Source: Gordionus sp. m RMFG-2023 | Lineage: Eukaryota > Nematomorpha > Gordioida > Chordodea > Parachordodidae | Assembly (NCBI RefSeq): GCF_954871325.1 | Contig: NC_088775.1 | Span: forward strand, 76,237,561 to 76,301,560 | Length of the DNA: 64,000 bases | Direction: 5' to 3' | Shown here: one piece after another, positions 12,003 to 23,559 of the stretch | Layout of the letters: each line of letters starts with the position of its first letter | Position numbering within the stretch: position 1 is the first letter of the stretch | Program-made: the position numbers and the translations under genes | The notes under the pieces: generated by a model | Databases searched by the model: none | Seen by the model: only the letters and a program-made list of their open reading frames with translations | Told to the model about the DNA's origin: nothing

Positions 12003-12612
12003 ATTTTTAATTTTTTTAAAGCAAATGGGTAAAAATGTATATTCTAAAAATGTAAATTAAAATTTCAGTGAAGATATACCATAGAAAAGTGACAATTGTC
12101 ATAATCATTATTTTTGAACTTTTTTGAATTTTTTTAAAGTAAATAGCTAAAAATATATATTGTAAACAAGTTAAATTAAAATTTCAGTGAAGATGTACCA
12201 TAGAAAGTGACAATTGTCATAATCGTTATTTTAGAACTTTTTTGAATATTTTTTAAAGTAAATCGGTAAAAATATATATTGCAAAAATGTTAAATTAAAA
12301 TTTCAGTGAAGATATACCATAGAAAAGTGACAAATGTCATAATCGTTATTTTTGAACTTTTTTGAATTTTTTTAAAGTAAATCGGTAAAAATATATATTG
12401 TAAAATAGTTAAATTAAAAGTTCGGTGAAGATATACTATAGAAAAGTGACAATTGTCATAATCGTTATTTTTGAACTTTATCGTTATTTTTGAACTTTTT
12501 TAAAGTAAATCGGTAAAAATATATATTGTAAAAATTTTAAATTAAAATTTCAGTGAAGATATACCAAGTGACAATTGTCATAATCGTTATTTTTGAACTT
12601 TTTTAAAACGAG
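12003..12612 (+). repeat. Satellite array A, about five 118-bp units
   Basis: A unit of about 118-120 bp repeats five times. Each has the order TTTTTTAAAGTAAAT, GGTAAAAATATATATTG, TTAAATTAAAATTTCAGTGA, AGATATACCATAGAAAAG, TGACAATTGTCATAATCG. The last contains the 12-bp perfect palindrome TGACAATTGTCA, seen at about 12091, 12209, 12446 and 12570 and as one variant near 12327. The same unit occurs in inverted orientation at 17757-19207. The arrays look like the two arms of one foldback-type element. Confidence 0.9.
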
Positions 12613-13676
12613 GTGACTTTTAGCCTACGCTCGTTTATTTTATTAGGCAAGGAGGAGTGCACACTTTTTAATTACATAACCATTTAAATTTGAAAGTAAG
12701 GAGATTGATTTGTAAATCTACACGTATAAATAAATTTCTTGATTTCAAAACTATTTAAATAAAAAAAATGATTAAGTTTTGTTAATTGGTTAGTTGTGTA
12801 ACCCCCAGACCCGTGGTTTGGGTCTAAAAATTGACTAAACCAGCTCCGATCACGAGCCTCTGGAAAAGACCCGGGGTTCACACATTTAATCGCCACGCCT
12901 AAAAAATGCGAACATGTATTTTCTTTATACAAAACGATACTGAATTTGTTATTATTTATATAAAGAATAAATGTGTGTGTGGGGGGGGGGGGATTAACTA
13001 AACCTTTTTTCGCAAAATCGATTTTCATAATTCTTCCTCAAAAAAATTTTTCTCGCAATTGATCAGACGTACCATGTTTTCTTTAAAAGTCAAAACAAAT
13101 CTTTTCCTCTTTTAATAATTTTTTTCAAAAAGGCCAAAACATAGTCATGGTACATTTCCCCTATAATGTCAATATTATTTTTAATTTCATATAATAAAAT
13201 ATCGAATCCCGGAAAAAAACCCCCGAAAAAACCTCGGAATAAAAACCTCCTGTTAGGACCTAATAATATCGGTATATTTTTATTTGGATTTAATAAAGTA
13301 TAGGCAAATTAGTGTTTTAGAAAAAATTATTATAGAAATATAATTTAATAATAAATTTTTTAGGCCCTAATTCATTACTTAAAGATTACTCATATACCCT
13401 CCATAAAAAATGCTGATGTTCAAATTGGTACTGGGACAAAAAAATACCCCAGTAAAATAACCCATGTATTACTAATTTTAGTAAAAATTATTTGTTATAG
13501 TAATAAATACAATATCCATCCTTATTTACTATATTAAGTAGACTAAATTTGACAAAATTTGCAATAAGATCTGTTTATTTAATTGAAAAATCATTATGTA
13601 TATACAAATTTAATAATTTAGAATAATAATTATATCGGTTGACATCAAATAAAGGTGAAAATCGCCCTCATAAAAT
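12613..13676. other. Interior of the foldback-like element, no gene recognised
   Basis: Just inside array A the sequence TTTTAGCCTACGCTC is the near inverted complement of sequence just inside array B (about 17712-17726), extending the inverted arms. The remainder is AT-rich with a G-run at 12982-12991. The 114-codon minus-strand frame at 12684-13028 resembles no family I know. Confidence 0.45.
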
Positions 13677-14250
13677 CTAATCTGGAAGGCTTTGCACCCT
13701 ATCACGGTATTCCTCGCAAAGTATCTTTAACCGAATCTGGGTAACTCTGCGATTTTGTTTTGGTGTCCAACTACCTACACGCCATCGTTCAAGTTTGGTT
13801 TCATCGGCAGCAACCTCGCATTTCATTTTATTAATCAATACCCAAATTGATGGGCGTTTATTCCCAACCAGATATGAAAAATGATGATCCCAACCTTCGC
13901 ATTGATTATTTGTGGGTTCTTCATCAGATACGGTGCTCTCATTCACGTTCCAAGTTTCTGTAGAAAATCGAGACCCAATTCGACGTGTCTGGGATTGAGA
14001 ATTGCTTCTTGTGACCTCCCTTGACTCCATTGATGTAATTTTTATCGAAATATTCAAGAATATCTTTACCATTGGTCGAAGTAACTGATCTCAGGAATGC
14101 TATTGCATTGCCCATATCACATAAAGGAACAAATGCTAAGCCGTCCCTCATACCACAAAAGAAGCTTAGGGCTTCATCGGTTCTGTATTGGCTTTCCAGA
14201 CCTAGCTTTTGTAGTTTTCTATGGGTACTTTGACACAAATGGTAAATCAT
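13677..14250 (-). pseudogene. Mutator-like (MULE) transposase C-terminal half, broken
   Basis: Two overlapping minus-strand frames match animal MULE transposases. At 14250-13939 the residues YHLCQSTHRKLQKLGL, then FFCGMRDGLAFVP and LEYFDKNYINGVKG, follow the conserved order H-x-Q-x-x-RK-LGL, ALAFVP, Y-F-x-x-TYIG downstream of the DDE core. At 14000-13677 the residues WNVNESTVSDEEPTNNQCEGWDHHFSYLVG and PSIWVLINKMKCE match the NN-x-x-EGWH-x-x-F and P-IW-FI motifs. The two parts are in different frames, so at least one frameshift separates them. The N-terminal zinc finger and catalytic Asp segments were not found upstream. Position between two inverted satellite arrays makes this the best candidate for the original cargo of that structure. 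Confidence 0.75.
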
Positions 14251-15212
14251 CCTCTGTTTATAATAAGATCCCCTAATTGAAAAAACAAATATAAATAATT
14301 TAACATATTAATGATCATACCAATGACAGTTTTAACCTCGCTCATAACAAATTTTTCGAAATCCATGTATATATAATGGATCAGGGAATAAATCCCTTTC
14401 TTGACATTTAGATAATATTATTTCGTAAGATTTTGTGTTTTTTGGGGGGGGGGGGGTACTGATATATAATTGCAGGAATTTTTTTGGCATATTAATATAA
14501 TATGCCATGAGCTCTCACTTATAAATTTATTTATCAAAATTAATTATTGCTAGGTTATACTAAAAAATTAAATGAAAATTGAGAAGAAAAAAATTGAGAA
14601 AAGATCCGAAAAATAAAGATTAAAATAGAAAATAAATGACCAATCCCTCCCCCATCTCTCTTTCCCATTGTTATTTAAAATTTGTAACAATAGCAAGATT
14701 TTTTGGTTCTTTAAATTATTTCAATTTAAAATGTATTATTTATATATTTATTCTTAAATTTCAATGACTATAGCGCCTCGATGGCACCAGTAAGTTTTTT
14801 TTAAATTTTTTTTAAAAAAAAAATTCTTATTTTAATAAATGGTTCAGTCTCAACGCTACACCCTTACTAAAAATTTCATAATTTAGTAAATAAAAAAATA
14901 TTCGATTGAAATTATGATCAAAATATTTATGATAATATAAATTTTTTTTTTTATTATTTACTCATATTATTTGTTATTATCATGCAAAATGAATCCAAAT
15001 TTTTTGTGTTCAAAAGCGTATTTTTTTTAAAATGCCATTTAAAAAAATTTAAAATAACAATTATTTATTTTTTAAATGTTTTTTTTATATGTATTACATG
15101 ATTTTTAAATAAAAGAATTAAGATAATATATAATTTTAAGTTGATAAATCTCATTTTGAACCTTTGCGCAAATAAATAAGAATATATATTAGTTCAATCT
15201 CCACTAAAAGTT
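14251..15212. other. AT-rich interior of the foldback-like element
   Basis: No coding frame recognised. It contains a G-run near 14442-14455 with a nearby ATATTAATATAATAT inverted motif, and long A and T runs. Confidence 0.4.
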
Positions 15213-15220
15213 CTCATACA

Positions 15221-16929
15221 CAGTGGCGTAGCCAGGATTTTAACATGGGGGGGGGGGGTTTAAAATGGGGGTGGGGGCTTCGCCCCTCAAACCTTCCATT
15301 TTTTTGAACACTTAATTGCTTATATTTTTGGATTTGTTAAAATTGTTTCATATTTTCATATAACAAAATTTTAGTTATTTTATTATATATTTTACATTAT
15401 TTAATCATGTATATATTTTTATTAATTAAAATATTTTAAAAATGTTGATATTTTATATAATACAGATTTTATTATTAAAAATTATAATGTATAAAGACTC
15501 TATTTTAAAAAAAGTAATTTTTTACAATTATATAAAATAATTCTTATGCAAATAATGGTATTTAAAAAAATATGATAATATCTTATAAATAATACTTTTT
15601 TTACAAAAAAAAATGATTATATATAAAAAATAATAAAATTTTATTGATATTTTTTGATTTGAATTTAAAAAGATAAATCTACTTTTCTCTGAGATTTTGC
15701 TAATTCATCTAGAATCAAATTTTTATCTAAAATAATCTCCTTATAAATATTCAATAGGGCTAATCCATTTAAACGTTTTTCACCGGTTGTGTTTCTTAAA
15801 TAGGTTTTTAACCTTTTTAAAGTTGAAAAAGACCTTTCATTAGTGCAGGTACTAATTGGCAAGGTAGCTAAAATAATTAATAATGTTTTGATATTAGGCA
15901 GGGAATCTAAAATGCAATTACACATGGAAAGGGCCTGCAGAGCATTTTTTGGTCTCAAAGAATACCCTATTCTATTAAAATTTTTATACCAAAATTCGAC
16001 ATCACAAAGTAACTTATCATATGAACCTACTAAATCATCAGCATAAAACTTTGAGATTTTTTTAATATCCTCTCGTGTTTCAAGTGTAATCAACAGTTTA
16101 GACTCAACCGGCAAAAGAAAATAAAAGCTTTTTAAAATATAATTATGACTAATAAATCTTTCTTTTAATTGAAATAAAAATGTATCAATAAGGGGAATAA
16201 AATGTTCATTTTATAAAAATCCTCAATCGTAGATGCATCAATATTTGATCGATTGGATTGTCTAGAGATTACTCTAGGTTTAAAAATTTCAATTCCAAAC
16301 ATATTAGAAATCTCCTTTACTTTTTCATATATTTCATGAAATTTTTCATCCACATTCTCTCTGATATTTGTTAATATTTCAACAATATCCTTTGCTCTAT
16401 TCATAATCTCCCTTAAATCCAAATCAATTTTTTGTAGCATTTTGCTAAAATCATATGTATAATTAAATAAAAAATAAATACATTGAATTAAAATTAAAAA
16501 CTGTGGCTTAATAATAGCCTGCGAAAGATTTTCGGCATCTGCTGAATCTTTTTCCTTGCTTGATATATAAAATTCTAGTGCTGCAAAGACAACATCATAT
16601 ATTTCAATAAAGAGTTTCACCGACTCTTGTCTTTCGATGAATCTCGTCGGACAAAATCTTTTAGTTTTTTTTTTGATTTTTTGAGTCAATATCATGATAC
16701 GTTTGAATAAATAACTCCCTTTTTTAGGGTGGTGTGAAATAGCTGCAAACCAAACATAAATATAAAAATAATCAAATGTGTATATCTATTATTATTTATA
16801 ATAAATTTTTAACATAAAAATCAAGCGTTTATTAAGAATTTATTAAATTAAAATTAAAAAATTTAAAAAAAAAATAATTTTTTTTCATTTTTCATGGGGA
16901 GGGGGGGGGAGGGGGGTTCTACACCACTG
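15221..16929 (-). mobile_element. hAT transposon copy 2 (CAGTGGCGTAG family), internally deleted
   Basis: It begins CAGTGGCGTAGCCAGGATTTT and ends CTACACCACTG. The 8-bp target duplication CTCATACA is perfect on both sides (15213-15220 and 16930-16937). G-runs sit just inside both ends. It shares long stretches of near-identical DNA with copy 1 at 4565-7291 (for example around CACATGGAAAGGGCCTGC), but at 1.7 kb it lacks the N-terminal half of the transposase that copy 1 keeps. Confidence 0.9.
15665..16695 (-). pseudogene. hAT transposase, middle and C-terminal part
   Basis: The frame at 16695-16165 starts MILTQKIKKKTKRFCPTRF and continues IERQESVKLFIEIYDVVFAALEFY, matching the CPTRW-x-ER-x-x-x-x-x-F-x-x-L block of DUF4371-type hAT transposases. 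The frame at 16114-15665 ends with the dimerisation domain: LPISTCTNERSFSTLKRLK followed by LRNTTGEKRLNGLALLNIY. A short break of about 50 bp with a frame change lies between them. There is no N-terminal zinc finger or first catalytic Asp segment, because the element is internally deleted. The reading frames are long for such an AT-rich region, which argues for a fairly recent copy. Confidence 0.8.
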
Positions 16930-16937
16930 CTCATACA

Positions 16938-17490
16938 ACTAACATTAAAAACGATCTTAATTTTTCTTCGTCTATATTATTTCTCAGCCTATTTTTTATA
17001 ATTTACTAAATGTTCTCTCGCAATTAACTTGAGTAAATGATAAAGAAATGTATTCATATGTGAAAAATAAATTCGTGTATGCACTTGTGTGCGTATTGTA
17101 TCTTTTAAGAATTTCATACAGGCATATTAAACAATTGTTACATTTATTATCACATTCTGAGTTATTATCTTATTCTACTTTTTCATTAGACTCCTCACCT
17201 GCTTATACGATATCATCGTCCGTTTCATTTAATTCTGCTATTAAATCTTTGAATTCACAGGCAAATGAACACAATTCGTTACGTTATTTAACATTCAATA
17301 TATTTGTTGTGTCACTTTTTCCAAGGCTTTTTCAGAAATACCTTTACTATTATTTTTATCAAAATGCCTAGGATAATATTGCACATTCAAAATAAACTCT
17401 CTTATTGCAGAAAACCGTTCTGATGTTATAATTTGATCAATTATAGGACGAAATACTTCGACCCTATAGTTTCGAATCAAATCCAACAAG
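16938..17490 (-). pseudogene. Older hAT transposase C-terminal relic
   Basis: At 17489-17295 the minus-strand residues VFRPIIDQIITSERFSAI fit the segment ahead of the hAT dimerisation domain. Around 17020-16940 come decayed CERTFSKL and KNRLRNNIDEEKLRSFLML, which match the dimerisation domain itself. Stops and frame changes break it. hAT copy 2 is inserted at its 3' side. Confidence 0.55.
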
Positions 17491-17756
17491 TTTTTTTTAT
17501 CTCATTAATTTTTCCGACGATAACATCCACAACAGTTACCGATAATCTGGTATTTAAAAAAAAGTTATGAAGAATATATTTTTTAATGTTTACCTAAAAA
17601 ATTTTAAATAACAAATAAAAGTTGTTTATTAGGCTGCCCATTGTTAAAATTTTTCAAAGGTCCGTTAGCACTTTTTAAATTATTTAGCTAGCCAGCCCAA
17701 TTTGATAGAAGGGCGTGGGCTAAAACCCAGATCATTTGGGCAAAAAAATTCAAAAA

Positions 17757-19207
17757 TATTTTAAATAACGATTAACTGAAATTTTAATTTAACATGTTTA
17801 CAATATATATATTTACAAGTTTGCTTTAAAAATTTTCAAAAAGGTTCACAAATAATGATTATGACAATTGACACTTTTTCTTGGTCATCTTCACTGAAAT
17901 TTTAATATAACATGTTTATAATATATATTTTTACTTATTTTCTTTGAAAAAAAAAAAGTTCAAAAATAACGATTATGACAATTGTCACCTTTCTATGGTA
18001 CATCTTCACTGAAATTTTATTTTAACATCTTTACAATATATATTTTTACCGATTTACTTTAAAAAAATTCAAAAAAGTTCAAAAATAACGATGACAAAAA
18101 TTTTAATTTAACATGTTTACAATATATATTTTTACCCAATTGCTTCAAAAAAATTCAAAAAAGTTAAAAAATAACGTTTATGACAATTGTCACTAGAGAT
18201 CTGCAAAGTTAGGCCCGGCTTGGCCCGAACTGGCTTCGGGCAGGGCTCGGGCCTAATTCTATTTAAAATAATCGGGTTCGGCCCTGGCCTAATATTTTAA
18301 AAAAAAATTCGGGCCGGGTCGGGTCGGACCTTGGATATTTTTTTAAATATATCTAAATTTATCAATTATATATTGAATTTTTTATGTCAAATAAAAATAT
18401 TTGATTTTATTTATTGAAACTAAACTACCTATAACATATGTCTTTTATTTTCTATATTTAAATAAATTAGGGCCGAGCTGGGTCGATAAATTTTTTTAAA
18501 AAAATTTCGGGTTCGGGCCGGGCCGGCAAAACTTTTTAAAAAAATTTCGGATTCGGGCCGGGCCGGCAAAACTTTTCTTAAAAAAATTTCGGGTCGGGCT
18601 TGAAAAATTAGGCCCGATCCCGATGCAGATCACTTATTGTCACTCTTCTATGGTACATCTTCACTAAATTTATTTTAACATCTATACAATATATATTTTT
18701 ACCTATTTACTTTAAAAAAATTCAAAAAAGTTAAAAAATAACGATTATGACAATTGTCACATATCTACGTCAAAAAATTTCAAAAAACTTTAGAAATAAC
18801 GATTATGACAATTGTCATTTATCTATGATACATCTTCATCGAATTTTTAATTAAACGTATTTACAATCTAAAATTTTACCTATATGCGTCAAAAAATTTG
18901 AAAAAACTTTAGAAATAACGATTATGACAATTGTCACTTATCTATGATACATCTTCATCGATTTTTAATTAAACGTATTTACAATCTATATTTTTACCTA
19001 AGTGCGTCAAAAAAATTTCAAAAAACGGTAGAAATAACGATTTTGACAATTGTCACTTATCTATCACTGAAATTTTAATTTAACATATTTAAAATCTATT
19101 ACCTATTTGCGTCGTAAAAATCCAAAAAACTTTAGTAATAACGATTATGACAATTGTCACTTATCTAGGGTACATCTTCACTGAAATTTTAATTTAACAT
19201 ATTTACA
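17757..19207 (-). repeat. Satellite array B, about nine inverted 118-bp units
   Basis: The reverse complement of the array A unit is repeated: AACGATTATGACAATTGTCA, then a CATCTTCACTGAAATTTTAA block and a TTTACAATATATATTTTTAC block. The palindromic core or close variants occur near 17866, 17988, 18180, 18748, 18807, 18925, 19043 and 19148. Units on the right are shorter and more divergent than those on the left. A GC-rich MITE splits the array at 18195-18640. Confidence 0.9.
18195..18640. mobile_element. GC-rich MITE (AGAGATCTGCAAA family)
   Basis: It starts AGAGATCTGCAAAGTTAGGCC and ends TTAGGCCCGATCCCGATGCAGAT. CACT, the first bases of the neighbouring satellite unit, appear at both edges. 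Internally it repeats the motif TTCGGGCCGGG(C/T)CGG between A/T tracts three to four times. Related blocks with the same ends lie at 23560-23880, 26361-26480 and 45555-46030. Confidence 0.65.
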
Positions 19208-19335
19208 ATTAACAACCGGTCCGGCACCGGGGCCGGGCCTGCAGGTCTCTGAAAAACATACCAAGAAGTACTCATCCTTATGAGATAATTGAAAAATTAG
19301 CTCAATCCCAACGAAGATTGGATTTTACATTGTAA
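19208..19335 (+). pseudogene. hAT transposase C-terminal tail fragment
   Basis: Plus-strand translation at about 19271-19335 reads HPYEIIEKLAQSQRRLDFTL followed by a stop. This parallels the C-terminus of hAT copy 2 (ILDELAKSQRKVDLSF). An inverted partner of this stretch is found near 23432-23560. Only the tail is present because the long-inverted-repeat element at 19336 begins immediately after. Confidence 0.45.
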
Positions 19336-19637
19336 CAGGCGCATACGCAGGAATTTGGTCTGGGGGGGGGGGGGGGTAATAAAATTTTTTAGGAAATATT
19401 ATTGTTAATTAAAAATACTAAGCATAAATTTATTAGGATTAAAAACTTTTCTAATACACAATTTTAAACTAATGTGAATTAAAAAAATTATATATAAACC
19501 GGCCTTGAAAAACTATAAAATAAATGTGAATTATAAAATATAAAGTGAATATAACCCACGATATGAATCACTTAAATGACCCAAAATTGAAATTTGAATA
19601 TTTTGAGCTTAAAGTATTTTAAAATAAATGAAGTGAA

Positions 19638-19876
19638 GATACGAGTTTTCTAAATATAAAAATCGTTTATTTAAATAAATAATTTAATTTTATACAATAT
19701 ATTTTAAAATTTTACATCTTTTTTAAACTTAAAAAAATCTGCTTTATATAACAATTTTCATATTAATATATCAAAATTTATATAAAAAAAATCAATCTAT
19801 CAATTTATAAAAAAATCAATTTATATCAACATAAAAAAAACAATTTAAAGGTTAGTATTAATCGGTCATATTAACA
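19638..19876 (-). repeat. 3' LTR of gypsy fossil 1
   Basis: Direct repeat of the copy at 23101-23335, sharing GATACGAGTTTTCTAAATAT at one end and GGTCATATTAACA at the other. They differ by a few substitutions and small indels in A/T runs. A polypurine tract adjoins its inner edge. Confidence 0.85.
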
Positions 19877-20239
19877 TTCCACCCTTTAAAAAATGATCTC
19901 CACTCAGGTTTTTCTTGCATGTGAATCTTATCGTGCAGTCAACGTTTCTTGATAGTTTGTCATTAGTATATTTCATTAACTGTTGCTATTGAAAGTTTTT
20001 ATTATTTTTTTTTAAAAAAGAAAAATATTTTATTATATATATATTTTTAGTCTTTATTTCATTATAAAATTATCGAATTTTTTGGGCAACATTATATTCC
20101 TGCTAGGTCTTTGACTAACAAGACACTGTTCTTGCACTTCTACATTTGGATCATCATTTCTTCTAAAATTTACAGTAATATGTATTGCATTTGTTCTCAC
20201 ATGTGTCGTTTCATCCAGAGGTGCGCTACTCGTAGACCT

Positions 20240-23060
20240 TTTTTTAATTTTGGTCTAAATGTCTTCTAATAATTTTGTCTCCTGTTTCAACTTCAAATGT
20301 TAAATTTCCATTTTTACGTTTTATCGTGCCTTTGTCCCACATATTACCCTTGAAGGTTTTATACCATATTTTGTCACCATTCATGATGTTTCTATTTGAC
20401 GATAAATTGCGATTAAATTCGTTCGCTTTATCTTCTTGCGGTTTTATCAAATCCCATGTGGTTCTTATGGTTCTGTTGAACATCACTTCGCTTGGTATCT
20501 TGTTGGTTGTTGCGTTTGGTGTGTTGCGATAGTTAAATAAAAACTTTTCTAAAGCTACATCTAAGTCTATTTTCTTATTACTTTCCATATTCCTTTTCAT
20601 GCATATTTTCATTGATCTTATCATTCGCTCACACTGACCATTGGACTGGTGGTGAGGCGCGGTGAAAATGTGATCAATTCCATGATCACTATAAAATTTT
20701 TTGAACAAGCTACTTGTAAAATTCGTACCATTATCGCTGACTATCATATCGGGTATACCAAACAAACTGATTATTTTTAATAATTCTTTAATTGTAGACT
20801 CAGTAGTTATATCTCTCATTCTTCTAATATCAGGGAATTCGCTAAATGCGTCAACACATACCAAGAAATTGCTACCTTCAAATGCAAAGTCGATGTGCAC
20901 GCGTTCAAACACTTTAACAGCTGTTTCCCATGGATTTTGTACATTGTGAGGATTGTCCGCATATTTATTATACGTGTCACAGTTTCTCATCTCCTGATCT
21001 ATTTCAGCGTTTAGACCTGGCCACCACACGTAATCTCTCGCCAACAATTTCGTTTTCCCAGCACCAAGATGCCCTTTGTGTAATTCCTGTAATATCTCCT
21101 TTCTCATATTTTTTGGTATAATGATCCTATTCTCTTTAAAAAGACAATCTTTAATTAAGCTCAGTTCCATTTCCATATTTTTATATATTTTATTCTTTAT
21201 TCTTTATCTGTTCATGATTCTTTATATTGTTGATTACCTCCTTAATTCGATATCAATACTAGTTTCTTTAACTATTCTTTTAAAATTTATTGGTAAATCC
21301 CAAAATTTGTCATCAATTTTTTTATCATCTATCTCATGTATCATTTCTTCTGTGTTCATTTGGGGTAATCTTGACAAACAATCCGGTACTATATTTCGTT
21401 TCCCGGGTCTATGAATTATCGTAAAGTAATAAGCTCCCATAGCCAAACTCCATTTTTGAAGTCTCATTGATATGGACGAGTTATCCTTAAGTCCCTTCGT
21501 AAATATGTAAACGAGTGGCTTGTGATCTGTGATTATTGTAAATCTCGTACCAATTAAATATTCTTGAAACTTTTTTACCGCGTATATAACAGATAAAGCT
21601 TCCCTCTCTATATTAGTGTAATTAAACTCTGATTTCAATAAAGCTCTTGACGCGAAAGCAATGGGTTTCTCTTTACCATCACCTTCAATATGAAATAAGA
21701 CTGCGCCTAGACCTTTCTTTGAAGCATCAGTTGCAATGCCTATTGGTAGATCCAGATTATAAAAATTTAACGTAGGCGGAGTACTTATCAGATTTTTTAG
21801 GTCGTCGAAGCTTTCTTGATGTGTATTATCCCATAACCATTTGTCTTTATTAACCATTTAAAGGATCAGCTATGTCCGCAAAATTACATAAAAATTTTCG
21901 ATAATAGCTCGCCATCCCCAAAAAAGTTGTCAGTTCATCTTTTGTCTTCGGTTCCGGCATGTTAGAAATAGCTTTTATCTTATCATCGTTGGGATGTATA
22001 TCATGTTTATCTATATCATGTCCCAAGAAACGTATTTTATCTTGCAGGAATAAACTTTTGTCGAAATTTGGGGTTAATCCATACTTGACGATCTTTTCAA
22101 ATACTTTTTTAATGTTATCCAAATGTTTCTCATCGTTATCACCTGTGATTAACAAGTCGTCAATGTAAAATATAACATCTTTTAAATCTCCGAAAATGTT
22201 ATCCATAGTTTGTTGGAATATTGCCGACGAAGTTTTTAAACCAAACGGTAGTCTCGTAAACCTATAATAACCTTTATGTGTCGATATCGTAAGAAAATCT
22301 CTTGATTCCTTGTGTATGGGTATTTGGAGAAACGCGTTTTTAAAATCTATCTTGGTAAATTTTTTACCTTTAGATAATTCGATTAAATCCTTTAAACGTG
22401 GTATAGGGTACTTGAAATCTTGTAAAGCAGGGTTGATAGTATGTTTGAAGTCGGCGCAGAGCCTAAGTGAGCCATCGCTCTTATAAACGGGAGTGAGAGG
22501 ACTAGCCCATCTAACATCTTCAACGGGTTCAATAATTTTATCGTTTATCGACTTTTGAAGTTCTTTTGTTATCAAATCAACTCTAGAATATGGTATATGC
22601 TTTGGCGGTATGATTTTCGGTGTGGCATCGTGTTTTAAACGTAATTTGACATAGCTGCGTAGCATTGGTTTTTTGTTAAGTTTAAAATTGCATTGCTTGA
22701 TTAATTCTTATATGGTATTATCATAATCATCCTCGACAATATTCACAAATTTATCTAGTACTTCCTAACAATGCAATCTTATCACTCTGGACTACATAAG
22801 TAGTTAAGATTTGACTTTTGTCCTCGAATTTTGCCTTGACTTTGGTAGTTCCTAATACATTTATTGTGTTTCTATCATATCCAGTTAATTTAATATCTGA
22901 TTTATTTAAGATTTTTACTCCAATCTTTTTCGCGATATGAATCGGTAGAATACTATACCTCGAGCCGGTATCAATCTGCATCAAAATAGGCATGTCGTTC
23001 AAATATACCGTGACCTTATAAGCATCGTTAGCTGTGTAATTATTATCGGTATCCATATTG
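20240..23060 (-). pseudogene. pol region of gypsy fossil 1 (protease, RT, RNase H, integrase)
   Basis: The protease segment shows the active-site motif DTGSR. The RT shows LPFGLKTSSAIFQ and the YIDD catalytic box, and RNase H shows ATDASKKGLGAVLF. Integrase shows an H-H-C-C-like N-terminal finger, DNGTNF, and HHQSNGQCER ahead of a short C-terminal chromo-less tail. All are family hallmarks of Ty3/gypsy Pol. Treated as a fossil; it lies in several frames and is not expected to act. Confidence 0.85.
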
Positions 23061-23100
23061 TTTATGTCTAAATTGTATAAATTACATTCTTTGAAGTGAT

Positions 23101-23335
23101 GATACGAGTTTTCTAAATATAAAAATCGTTTATTTAAATAAATAATTTAATTTTATACAATATAATTTAAAATTTTACATCTTTTTTAAACTAAAAAAAA
23201 TCTGCTTTATATAACAATTTTCATATTAATATATCAAAATTTAAAAAAAATCAATCTATCAATTTATAAAAAAATCAATTTATATCAACATAAAAAAAGC
23301 AATTTAAAGGTTAGTATTAATCGGTCATATTAACA
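23101..23335 (-). repeat. 5' LTR of gypsy fossil 1
   Basis: The partner of the copy at 19638-19876. The inner edge continues on the minus strand into the protease region within about 50 bp, so the space for a leader and gag is absent. Confidence 0.85.
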
Positions 23336-23559
23336 GAGCTTTTAAAATACATAAAGTATAAAAAATTTAAATGTTGAAAATATAAATTAATACACAAAAA
23401 GTTTCTTAGGAATAATTGTATTTTGTATGTTTTGAGCTAATTTTTCAATTATCTATCCTTGATTGGCGTTAAATGCCTATGAATATTCAAAAGATCCAAA
23501 TCATTCAATCTACTTTCAGATGTTGTATTTCATAGGTATGTTTTTCATAGACTTGCAGG

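Larger units (their letters stand above)
12003..19207. mobile_element. Foldback-like MULE with satellite-array arms
   Basis: Array A (12003-12612) and array B (17757-19207) carry the same 118-bp unit in opposite orientation, and the sequence just inside each array is also inverted. Between them lies a Mutator-like transposase relic. Long inverted repeats built of tandem units define foldback elements; here the enclosed enzyme would be MULE-type. A hAT copy (15221-16929), itself in an older hAT relic, and a GC-rich MITE (18195-18640) have inserted later. Outer ends and target duplication were not resolved, so the limits are those of the arrays. The arrays and relic are seen; the single-element interpretation is inference. 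Confidence 0.55.
19638..23335 (-). mobile_element. Ty3/gypsy LTR retrotransposon fossil 1
   Basis: Two highly similar direct repeats of about 235-239 bp bound it (19638-19876 and 23101-23335). The LTR begins TGTTAATATGACC on the minus strand, directly after a purine-rich AAAGGGTGGAA tract. In minus-strand order come an aspartic protease (about 22750-23060), reverse transcriptase (about 21850-22660), RNase H (about 21230-21860) and a zinc-finger integrase (about 20240-21180). Protease-RT-RNase H-integrase order is that of Ty3/gypsy. No gag was recognised between the 5' LTR and the protease. The copy is broken, with few breaks in pol. Similar LTRs suggest a moderately recent insertion. GAGCT occurs near both flanks but a clean target duplication was not established. 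Confidence 0.85.

Noticed and set aside
12684-13028. 114-codon minus-strand frame
   Set aside because: Composition is that of translated AT-rich DNA plus a G-run; no family motif.
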